DNA from: Monarcha castaneiventris obscurior
Lineage: Eukaryota > Chordata > Aves > Passeriformes > Monarchidae
NCBI GenBank assembly: GCA_026261815.1
Contig: JAMPIT010000493.1
Span: forward strand, 2,931,501-2,995,500
Direction of reading: 5' to 3'
Length of the DNA: 64,000 bases
Numbering within the stretch: the stretch's first letter is position 1; the number at the start of each line of letters is the position of its first letter. This document shows positions 34,881 to 45,900 of the stretch, piece by piece. A program made the translations under genes and the position numbers. Below the pieces are notes generated by a model. It searched no databases. It saw only the letters and a list, made by a program, of their open reading frames with translations, and was not told where the DNA came from.

Positions 34881-37784
34881 GTTGACAGCAAGCCAGTTGT
34901 GTTCTTTGCTCCTCCAGCAAACAAACAGACACAGAGACACTTCTACATTGTCCAAAATGCCGTGATGAAGCTGAAGTGAGCGTGGCTATAAATGGAAAAA
35001 GCAGCTGGTCTTGGACTGCAGCCTGTGATCAGACTTCTTTGGGCCCAGTTTTTCTTACATCTGTTAGAGGTTTTACAGGAGGGATGTGGGGAGAGAGCTG
35101 CTTTCCTTGGGGTTGGTTAAATTTGGGCCAGTCATTTCATTGATCTGAGCTGGTCTCTGCACAGAAGTTCCCAGGGCTCCTGTAGGGTCACGTGCATCAA
35201 TACCTCACCCTCTTGAATCATTTTGGTTTATCTTGGCATGAAGGTAGCACCAGACAGACTGGGAGACAAAGCTGGACCCGAGGGTCTGGTCCAAAACATT
35301 TTGCAAACAACAAAACTTTGCAGATGTTTATGCATTTATGAAAAGCAAATAATTTTAACAAACCATCTAAGGTTGCTGTGCCAGCCCAGGAGTGACAGCG
35401 TGGGGATTTGGGGTTGCTGGGCTTTTATGACCTGCAGTTTGTTCTGTGTGGAAGCTGTAGGTTGGTTTTTGCATGGCAAAGGCCATTTGTCCAACAGGAA
35501 TGAAGGATGGCTGAAATGAAACATCTTTCAGCACCTTGAAGTTCAGAGGCTGATGATGCTCTAGCAAATATGAGCATAACCTTGGATTTATGTTTAGCTT
35601 TTCAACCCTTGAGGAGGTGTCCAGGGTTCGTCTGAGTCAGGTATTCTCCTGTATTATTCCCAGAATCAGAGAGGGAGGTGAAAAGGGATTTTCAGCAGGA
35701 CAGAACTGGCTGAGGCATTAATCCCTTGTTATTTTGAGTGCTTGACAGCCCCCCAGCCAACCTGGTCCCCTTGGTCTGGTTGTTCTGGTGCTGTGGATGA
35801 TCATTTACTGAAGGGTGTGTGTCAGACTCTCTTTGATGCTTATCCACAGTACTTTAACTTTTTATGGTGGCTCCGCCTTCCCCCCTTTCCTCCTGTCTTG
35901 CTGCACATGGAGTGGGACAGACATTCCTTCCCTCTTTCAAAGAAAAGCTCAGCTTGTGGAGATCTCAGAGTAAGAAGATTAGATGGGAATCCAAAAGGAC
36001 ATGGTGCCGAGGAGGAGAGGGCAGTGATAAAAGTTAATGATACATAAGCTCTGGAAAGGAGCTTTCTCAGCCCCAGCTGTGTGGTAACTCACAAGTCTTG
36101 AATCACAGGGCATTGCTTTCAACTTCAGCACAAATGCACCTGGGGCGTGTTCCATGTGGGCTGGGTGGATCTGGAGGGACATCACAGGAACTGCCCTACC
36201 CAGCTGGGGCTGGAGCCCCTGCCTGTTTGCTTCCCCTGTGTGTTATGACTCTGGATGGGGAATTCTGTTCCCTCTGCTCAGCATTTGCTCTGATACGGGA
36301 GCCTGTGCTCTTCTCTGCTGTTGCACTGGGTGTGCTCTGGACCCTTCTCTGAAGCTCTGGCATGTGGAGGTGCAGGATGAGTCCCTGGTTACAGCCTCTG
36401 AAGCTGCAAATGTGCAGGCTCATGCTTCATCTCAGGGCATTCACTGCCAACTCCCTCCCATCCACAGTGGAAATCAGTTCATGGACCAAGAGCCAGAAAA
36501 ATGCTGAGAAGATGGCAAAAGTTTGTACGGCAGGAGAGCCTGGCTGGGACCCTACCTTTGCTGTCCACTTCTACATTTTCTTGGAGGAATCCCTCTGCCC
36601 ACTCCAGGTTCTCTTTTTGTAACAAGGAGCCAGTGAATGTGGCGAGATGCCTGAGGTTCTGTCCTTGCATTGGGTTTTCTTCTTCCAGGGTCAGCTGGTG
36701 ATTAGGAATTTGCTGGCCCTGCTCCTAGAGGTGCTGTGGGATTGTGCAGGGTGGGAGAAGCCACTGCCAGGTCTCTGGAGTGGCTCTAAAAAGGGAGGTC
36801 CTGAACTGTCCATGAGGAAAGGGAGGTGGTTTCTGTGTCAAAACCTTCTCCAGTCTACCTTGCTCGCTCCTAAATTTGAAAAACTCGTAGTTTGAAGGGG
36901 AAAAAAGGATTTGGAAGGCAGACTTTGGATGTGTGGGATGGATTGTGCCTCCTGACTGAGGAGTGTTGGAGGCTGCTGGCACTGAGGGAGGAGCAGGGAT
37001 ATTTGGATGCTCTTTGCCTCAAGTCCTCTTCCCCTGCTTCCATCCTGTGCAGACTAGATGGAGAATGGAGATTACCTTGGAATTGTCCAGAGATGTCCTG
37101 GGAAAAAGGAGAAGATCTGAGCAGCTTTTCTGATAAAACTTAATTGTTTAGACAAACTCTGGCTGAACTTGCTTCCTCCTGCCTCCCAGCGTGCAGATAA
37201 ATGGGGTGGAAGTGGGAGGCCGAGTTCACAGGCTGCTGGGGCCCTCCCTGGGGTCACCCCACCCCCGAGACCCCCTGTCCACCCCTTTTGGTGGCCTTGG
37301 AGAAGACGAGAGGACGCAGTTGAGTGCTGAGGATGATGCCCTGGCTTTGGGTAGTTCAGTGCTCCGAGATCTGATGGGAACCTTGATAAGGCAGCACATC
37401 AGGGGTGTGGGTGGTCCTGGGGGGCAGCAGTGAATCCGTCACAGTTCAGCTGCAGAGGCTGGACCTTGGCTGTGTGTTGCTCTGAGGAATGCAGGAGGTG
37501 AATTTGCTCCAGCCCTGTTCTCTCCAAGCCTGGCAGCGCTGGGTGCAGGGTGGCTGGGCAGAGCTGTGCCCCTGGGAGATCCCTGTTTGGCCTGGCAATG
37601 AGGGCAGTCAGGGTTTGGGTGGGATGTGGCCACTGGAGAGGTGTTGCCATGCCCCGTGTGGCTCCTGCCGAGGTCTCCAGGAACTGCTTTGTGGAGTCAG
37701 ATGAAATCTGAGATCCTGCTGTAACACTGATGTTCCTCCCACCATTCCTCAGGGAAACAGTCCTCCTTGGCCTACTTTGTGTAG

Positions 37785-37802
37785 TAAATAAAAGTTTATT
37801 TA
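37785..37802. other. AT palindrome with AATAAA on both strands
   Basis: TAAATAAA (37785-37792) and TTTATTTA (37795-37802) are exact complements around a 2-nt centre. Each strand carries the AATAAA hexamer used for polyadenylation. No transcript end is known here. Confidence 0.4.
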
Positions 37803-40471
37803 CAGCCCAGGAGTGCACGCCCTGAGGTTGGGAGGTGAAGGGTTCCTGCAGGGCCCTGAAGGAGCTCTGGAGTTTCCTTTCCGCTTCGTGGCTTCGGTTC
37901 CTGGACAGAAAAGTCTTGGGAAGGAGCAGCCCTGTGAGTGGGAGCTCAGGGGAAGCAGAGCCCTTTGCGTGGGCCTCGGGGCATGGCTTTGTCCCTTCGT
38001 GTCACCTGGAGAATGAGAACTGAGAGGAGATAACGAGTGCTGACGTGTGACACGTGGGCTGGAGCAGCCAGGGACAGCAGCAGGAGGTGAGCTGCCATCC
38101 ATCTGTCCCCCTCCTTGGCCGAGGGTGCTGTGGGGGCGTGGGCATGGGGCTGAGCTCTGCACACCAGGGTCTGTGGGGTTTCCAGCTCTGCCCTGGCACT
38201 GCCCGTAAATCTTCTGCAGAGCTTCAGGGAATGAGCATTTGCCTTCTTCTCTTCTGCTTGGAGGAGTGGGAAGGGTCTCTTTGGGGTTATTTCAGCCCAT
38301 GTGTGGGACAGATTATTGATGGGACAGTCGTTTGAAGGGCAAGCAAACCAAAGCCGTGATTTGGGCTCCACTGAAAGAGCAAAGCTGGGAAAGCTTCAAA
38401 TGGTGGGTGCTGAGACAAGGGGGGATATGGCTGTGGCTTTCTGCTGGGGACCAGTGTTGTGTCCCTTGGGCGAGACACAGAGAACATTGTTTGGAAGTTT
38501 CTGCTTTTCCTTCTCATTTTTCAGACACGCAAGATGAATTGCTCTCTTTTATTGTCCGCAGCAATATTTATTTTGCTGCTCTGCAGCAGTGGGGACTGGC
38601 TAGGTCTCACAAATTGAATTTTCCCTGAACAAGTCCCTCCTCTCATTTCACACTTCCAGCTGCCAGGCTCCGTTTTAAAACAGTTTGCACCAAGGCTGAA
38701 AAATACTTGTAGGGCAGAGCAATGCCTTGCAGGAAATGGCTTAAGCTTCCTGCTCCCAAGATGGTGTGAGTGTTAAAACAGAACTGGAGAAATATTAGAC
38801 ATCCTACATCCGGCCTGGCTGGGGAGGGTGACCCTGGGGTGATGGGATGGAAAGCCTGGACACCCCCTCCCCCTGCTGCTTGTGCCTGGCAGCTTCCGGC
38901 AGGATGAGGGGCCCTGCTGGTGCCCCCCGACCCCCACCCCCCTGACTTTATTGGGGGGGAAAAACGGGCAAATTGTTTCCTGCTCCGCTGGGCTTTGCTG
39001 TGTTTCGGTTTTGGGGGAAATGTGTGGCGAGAACTGGTCGAAGGTGTGGGGCAAAGTGTCAGCAGAGTGAGTTTTCAGCAGAGAAGGGGAGTGGGAAAAG
39101 CACTGGTTCTGATGAAATGTTTGTGGCAGTTTATCCACCACCTCCCAGCCTGAAGTGAGAGGTGAAAGTCTGGGATAGCTGGATCTGAGTTGGTCTCGTT
39201 TGTTTGGGGCTGGAGAGGGACCTTCCTCATCCGTCAGCGAAAATCACTGCTGAATTATCGGCTTAATCAGAGAAAGCAGAATTCTTCCAGCGCGAGTGGA
39301 TTCCCAGTCGGTGCCGGCTGAGCACCATCTACCTGGCCAGGCCGGGAATAGCAGCTGCTGTGTGGCCAGGACACACGGACAGGGCTGGGACAGAAATGGG
39401 ACACAAATGGGACAGAAATGGGAATATGTGTGAGCAGGAGCGTGGGCAAGGGCAGGCAGCGATGGGGTCCCATGGGCAGGGAGGACCTCACTGGAGCTCT
39501 GGGGTGGCTGTCGCATCTTCAGATGGAATTCAGCTCCCTGGGGATTACTGCCCTGCTAGGGAAAGCTTCTCCAATCCCTGGTTTGCTGGCTGGAGCATGG
39601 AGATTTAGGGAATTTTATTCAGAATGTTACTGGTTGGATAAAAATTACCTGGGCCATGTCTAGGAGTCTGCAGGTGCAGGAGGAATGAGGTGGAGGCTGT
39701 GGGCAGAGCAAGAGGAGGAGTATGGGTCAGAGCTTGGGCTGGTCTGAGCTCTCCCACACTCACTCCCTCCAGCAGCCACTGAGAATCCTAAAATTGCTCA
39801 TAACGGAGAAAAAACTGCACCCTCGCTGGGAGCTGAGTCCCTTTGGGAGGCGTGTTCCAGCTGCAGGAGCAGCAGCAGAGCGTGTGGGTGCTTTTTGGGC
39901 CATGAATGGAGCATTATGCTGCGCTCCAAGCACCCTCCTCCCGGCCTTTCCGCCCTTACCCCTTCCTTCCCTGCGCTGCTCCATGTGGGACGGTGGCAGC
40001 CCCGGCCGCTCTGCAAGAGCACGGATCCGGAGGGGTGAGTCCCACCCTCAGAGGCAGTTCTGGGCCTGGGGAGGTCGGTGTGTGATGCCCACCTTTCCCC
40101 ATGGCACATAACCCCCTAAACCCTGAGCAGCGCAGCCCTTGGGGCTCGGGATTTGGCGAGGCACACCCTGTTCGTTTTGCCAGGTTTTTCCATGGGGTGC
40201 TTTTCCTGGGAAGGCTTCGGCCGGCGGACCTGGGGGAGGGGAAGACGAGGCTGATTTAAATCCCAGAAGTAGTCACAGCTCGCTGAAATCTGCGTCTGCA
40301 GCCTGCAGTGCACCGAAGGTACTCTTGGATAACCTGCTGGGGCTGGTGAAGCTCAGGGAGTGCGAGCCAGTCCTGGGGCTGCCACTGCAGGGTGTGGGGG
40401 GCAGGAGAGGAGGGGTGGGCTGCAGGGCTGCTGGGGCTGTTTGGGGACAGAAATGCGGTTTTTTGCCCCGG

Positions 40472-40530
40472 AGTCATCCCTATTTATCCTGCACTCATCC
40501 CTGTTTGCCCTGCACTCATCCCCATTGGCC
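40472..40530 (+). repeat. 21-bp repeat, nearly three units
   Basis: Variants of 'actcatccctgtttgccctgc' follow each other in register. On the minus strand they give a 7-residue repeat in a chance frame. Confidence 0.75.
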
Positions 40531-41780
40531 CGTGGCTGCCACACTGTGCAGGGACCAGCAGGGTGGTCGCGCACGATGTGGGGCAGGGGGTGTGTGTAAA
40601 AAGGCTTTGCTGCCCCAAATGGTGCCGGATTGAAACCTGCTTTTACCCTCCCTGCCCCATCAGCTGGTGATGCCCACACTCACACAGCATCCTTGGGTCC
40701 ACAGGGCTCCAAGTGGGGTGGGGGAACGGGGGGAATTCATCGGGAGAGGGAGCATCCTTCCCCCGGAGTGTCCTGGAGCCCCTCAGGCAGTTCGGCAGCC
40801 CCAGGGTGTGCTGAGCAGCTGTGGTGGGGCTGTGGGGCTGCAGGAAGGAGCGGTGCCGCTGTGTAATCCCTGCACGGGGGATTTATTTTTCTTCTCCTGG
40901 CTGCCTGACCCTCGGTCTGCCCCTGCCAGCCCTTCCCTCCATGTCACTACGGGTCAGGGTGTCCCTGTGTGGGACGTGCCCTCCTTCCCACGGCTCCCAC
41001 ACAGGGACACGGAGCCCTGGGGCTGCTGCAGTGGGTGAGGCACAGAAAGGTTGGGGAAGAGGTTTGGAAAGAGCTCCTTGAAAGGCTCGGCTCTGTCCAG
41101 GGCAGAGGGCAGTGCTCGACTTGCTGAACCACAGGTCTGCAGGGAGGCCAAACTTTGTCTTAAATCTTTTTTAAAGCTTGTCTTAAATCTGAGATGAATG
41201 GGTAATCTGGAGCCCAGGGAGTGAGTTTTAGACAGTCTCTGTGAGACTTGGGGTTCTGCCTTGCCCTGGAGTGCTCTGCAGGAGCATGGATTGGGATGGG
41301 AAGGCCAGAGATGTAGCGGGGTCTGTGCTGGACCTGCCTGTGTCCCTCAAGGGATGGATCCAGCACCCAGTCTTTGCCTCAAAAGCTGATTTTCCCTATT
41401 GCTCTTCCTCTAGAAAATAGATTTTCTTGAAGCCTTTGTTTGAACGGTCCCAAACTCTGAATCCAGGGTCTTGGAGCCCTCAATAATGCTTTTTCTTCTG
41501 GTTAAAAAAAGTGACTGATGGTTGATAGATCCCCAGGTGTGCTCCCGGGGTTGTGAAGGGACCTAGGCCCCCAGGAATAGGCTGACTTCAGCAGCACTCT
41601 CTGCTCTCAGCTTCAGGAGGGTGTCAGGCATGAGAGCTGTATCCTGCAGAGCTGAAAATCTCAAACCTCGTTGGGGCCCGTGACCTTTAAATGGCAGCGA
41701 GTGTCACAGAGCAGAACCTCTGCCTTTATCTCAGGTCACAACTGGGGAGGAGGCTCTGAGCAGAGCTTGAGCAGTGGCAG

Positions 41781-42089
41781 GGCTGCCCTGGTTTGTCTGA
41801 GTTGGTGCCTGGGAGGCAGTGGGGCTGTCCTGGTTTGTCTGTGTTGGTGTTTGGGAGGCAGTGGGGCTGCCCTGGTTTCTCTGTGTTGGTGTTAGGGAGG
41901 CAGTGGGGCTGCCCTGGTTTCTCTGAGTTGGTGTTAGGGAGGCAGTGGGGCTGCCCTGGTTTCTCTGAGTTGGTGTTAGGGAGGCAGTGGGGCTGCCCTG
42001 GTTTCTCTGAGTTGGTGTTAGGGAGGCAGTGGGGCTGCCCTGGTTTCCCTGCGTTGATATTAGGGAGGCAGTGGGGCTGCCCTGGTTTC
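41781..42089 (+). repeat. 42-bp minisatellite, about 7.4 units
   Basis: The unit begins 'ggctgccctggtttctctga' and ends 'gttagggaggcagtgg'. Central units are identical or nearly so, while the first two and last differ. Since 42 is a multiple of three, the array keeps open frames on both strands (14-residue repeats such as SELVLGRQWGCPGF), giving frames of 210 codons on + and 157 on -. I read these as by-products of the array. Confidence 0.96.
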
Positions 42090-42853
42090 ATGGGGTGGTG
42101 GGGCTCAGCTTGGGGGTTGCTCTGTGCTGGCCAGGCTGAGATGGGGGTTTGGGGAGCTGGTGGGGAGCACAGCACCCAGCGCCCCAGAGCCAGGGACACC
42201 CATTGCTGTGGAGCAGCACGTGCTGCTCCCTCCTTGGGTGCTCATGGGGGGCCCATGGGATTTGCAGTCTGGAGCATCCCCCTGACACTTTCTCTAGTCC
42301 TTGTAGGAAATGGAGACAAGGCTGGGAGGACCCTTGATGTCCTGCAGGTTTGTGTCCAGAGGAGTTGCTCTGAACACGTCCTGTGTAAGATCTCCAGGAA
42401 TCATGACCTGCTGTTACCCTGTTAGGTTTGTGGGCTGTGAAGGTGGGGATTAGGTGTAACAGAGCCAAACAGGTACAAGTGAACCCCAAAAATATGCACC
42501 AAGTGTGCATGGCAGCTCTGAGGAAATGTTTCTTTCGTTCATACCTAAAGCCAAGCTCTGCTTTCTTAGAGGTGGCTGCCCCCAGCAACTCCTGTGATGG
42601 TTCCTGATCATCCTTTGAGAGTTTATTCAGCAGCAGCAGCTTCTAATTCAGGTCTCTCCACTTCGCAGCAAATGCAGCTTCCCTGGCTTCTGTCACATGT
42701 GTGTGGACACCTGCCCTTGGCCTGAGTGCTGGTCCCAGCCCATGAAATGCTCTGTAGGGTGGATGGTGATGGAGACTGCTGCTGAGTGCTTCATTCCCCA
42801 GTTGGTGTGATTGTGGTGCAGGTCTGCCCCAAAACATCTCTGAAGTGTTGGTT

Positions 42854-42931
42854 CATCCATCCATCTCTCTCTCTCTCTCTCTATCTATGTATCTTTCTAT
42901 CTATGTCTATCTGTCCATCTGTCTGTCTTCT
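42854..42931 (+). repeat. Compound CT / TCTA / CCAT microsatellite
   Basis: Short runs of catc, ct and tatc/tgtc follow one another, forming an imperfect polypyrimidine-type microsatellite that is likely length-variable. Confidence 0.85.
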
Positions 42932-42955
42932 GCAATCTCTCGAGGAGCATTACAG

Positions 42956-42971
42956 CCTAATTGGAATTAGG
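42956..42971. promoter_or_regulatory. Perfect palindromic paired-homeodomain-like site
   Basis: CCTAATTGGAATTAGG is a perfect 7-bp inverted repeat with a 2-bp centre. It contains TAAT and ATTA four bases apart, the arrangement bound by homeodomain dimers. It is a single site, so function is speculative. Confidence 0.25.
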
Positions 42972-45900
42972 TGTCTAAATACCTTTTAGGACGTATGTCC
43001 TGGCTCTCCTGTGCCTCTGAACACGGCACTGCCCCCTCACCCTGATGCTGGAAGAGCGTCAAACCCGAAGATGTGCTCTGTCATGGGGTGTGGGATGATG
43101 GGAGCAGCGGGGGTGAGGCAGGAAGAGGCAGGATGCCCCTCTTGGACCTCCCAGGAAATACTGACACGGCTTCTTTCACGTCGTCGTGGAGCCCATTGCA
43201 GGCAGACACCGTGCTACAGCTCAGCACAGCTGGCTCAGGAGCTGATTTGCTGTAGACACCTTCTGAATTCAGTAGGATGAGGTGTTTCCCCAAAGAGCAG
43301 GTCAGGACATCACAGCTCCAGGTCTGCCACCCCACCTTTCCTATTGCTCTCTCCAACAATTAGGCAGCTTGAATCCATCCAGCCCCTCATTTAAACTCCT
43401 CCTTGAGCTACAGGATGTCCTGTGAGATTGCTGAGCACTTGAATGAGGGGCTTTCTTAGCTTGGCAGAGGCTGAGCAGACCCCAGAGAGCTCCCGTGCTG
43501 GGGGAAGAGTCTGTTGCCAAGTCGTAGGAGGAATTCCCACGTTCCTGTTCCTTCCTGCTGGCTGCCAAATGCTTGTCCTGTCCACAAAAGCTGATGTATT
43601 TGGTAGGATTTAACCTTTGCTCAGAGAAGTGAATAACCGAGATCTTTTACTTTTGGTTTCTGGGTGTAAATTCACAGCTCAGCGCTGGTTTTGTATGCAC
43701 GGCACGGACCCGTGGTGGGAAAAAACAGAGGAGGAACAGAGAGAGACTTCGCTTGGGTGAAGTCCTTTGTAGCCACAGCTGGGAGCCTGCAGAGAATTGC
43801 TGCTCCCTCCTGCCCTGATGAACCCCAAACCAGGCTTTAGGTGCCAGCCAGACCTCATCATTTCAGCAGAAGCACAAAGGCAGCCCTGTGGGACGTGGAA
43901 TTTGGGATTTCTCATGCCCAGAGTCGCTGCAGGTCCTGTCTGGACAGATGGACAGGCTCCCACATTTTCCCTGTTGGCAGCAAGCACGTCTGTGGAGCTT
44001 CAGGGAGGAGAAATGCTCCTTTTTGTTGCTTCTTTTCATGCCTACAGCAGGAGACACAGCTAGCACTGTTTTACTGTGCCCTGGACCCTCTTTTTGTTCT
44101 CCGGTTTGTGTCCTGTGGGACAGCCCTGGTGACACTAGTGCTGGTGGTTGCCACCAGTCACATCACTAGCCTGGCCACCTCAGTGTGGGGCTGACCTGGT
44201 TTGAGGGAGGTGAGAATGATCCAAACTTCAGTTCCCAAATCTGGGTAAAGAAGAAAAGAGAAAACCAGCAGGTCCAGGCACGGCCTGAACTCATTTTCGG
44301 AGGACATCAGCCATGGTCCACTGGTGGGATCAGCAGGAGGGAACCCTGCGCAGAGGACAGAGGTCTCTGAAATCCCATGGTGAGGGTTTGGGGCATGGTA
44401 GAACCGTGTGATGCCCTGATGGAGGTCAGCTGTCCATCAGGGCAGTGTGTGGCCTCCAGAAAGCTGGAATGAGTCTCCAGTGCTGCTCCAGGATTTGGTT
44501 CTAATTAAAGGGACACCCATGTAGGTGACCCCGGGGCACTCCTCCCCACCGGGGTGGGGAGAAACTGCTGATGTAGTGAGGCTCTTGGCTGGGGGATTTG
44601 CTTAGGAGTGGGTTTGCAGTGGGACCCTGGGGGAGCAGCATGGAGAGGTCCAACCTGACCAGTGTTTGCTGTTCCTGTACCAGCAATTCCTTCCTAGAGC
44701 TAAAGTTCCGTGAGGTCAGCAGAAGCAGGAGTAAAACTGAAGTGTTTTTGCTGTGAGCTTGTGGAAATCGGACCCACAAAAGGGCGGGAATTGGAGTGAT
44801 TGCCCCCAGAATGACAGGGTGCTGATTATCAGCACAGCCCATGGCATTGCTGTTGGCCAAGGGGTTATGACCAGTGCCATAACCCCACAGAATTCTCTTT
44901 TCTTGCCTATCTGTGTAAATCTCTTCTCTCCCATCAGTGCCTGCCCTCAGCACTCCCTGAAAATTGCCCAAAAATTCCATCTTGGTGCAATTTAGGATAC
45001 GCTCCAGCCTGCCCCGAGCACATCTGGTATCTGTGCGTCGGGTGATATTAATCACAGCGTGAGCGCGGCCAAGTGTTAAACGGCAGAGCCCTCCCACCTC
45101 CCCCCCGAAAACGAAGGTTGTTTCCATGCTCCAGCAATAAAACGAACCCAACATTCCCGGGCAGGCGGTGATCTGGCAGGAACAACTGCTGTGTGGGATG
45201 AATGGATGAGGAACACTCCGAAACGGGCCAAGAAACCATGTGCTCCTAGGACTTTTTGAAATCCCTGCGGTGTTTGAAGCTATTTTCTAGTCCTCCTCAT
45301 TTTCTGAATCTGTGGCTGTTCCTGCTGCGTCTGCAACTGCTCCCTCTGTCCCGGAATTTTGTGCTGAGGCCTTGTTGTTTTGGGTGTAAATGCTGCTCCC
45401 TGTTTCCAGGAAGGTAAACACCCCTCCCTCGCCCTGCTTGGCCGTGAAGATACCAAAGTGCTCCACAAAGCAGGGGGGAGACGTTGTTTCTGTTTTGCAG
45501 ATGGGGGAGAGGAGTTGCAAAGGCTGCTGAGAAATCCATGGGAATCTGCTCGCTTGGAGGGTGCTTGTGGTTTTGCTTCAGGACACTTTGTGGCTTCCTT
45601 TAGTGTTGGGCAACGACAGGACTGGCACAAGGGATATTTTTGCTCCCCTTTTTCTCGGCTGACCACACAGCAGACAGGGAGTGAAACCCCACCAAGCACC
45701 ACGCTGGTCATGTTGCCCCCCAAAGGAGAGCCTGGCCCAGATTTGCCCTCAAGTTCCCCAGTTTGTGGTTGATTAAAAAACAAAAAAAGCAAAAAAGCAA
45801 AAAAAAATACAGAAAAAAAATCAAAACTGTTTTCAGCGCAGTTGGCGCCTCAACCACTGAGGTTGCTGTGCTTTCAAGGGAGGCAGCCCCAGCACTGGTG

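Noticed and set aside
39902..40037. Possible first exon ending at a 'gggtgagtcc' donor in a moderately GC-rich patch
   Set aside because: CpG enrichment is weak, no recognised peptide is encoded and there is no acceptor partner. Chance donors like this are common.
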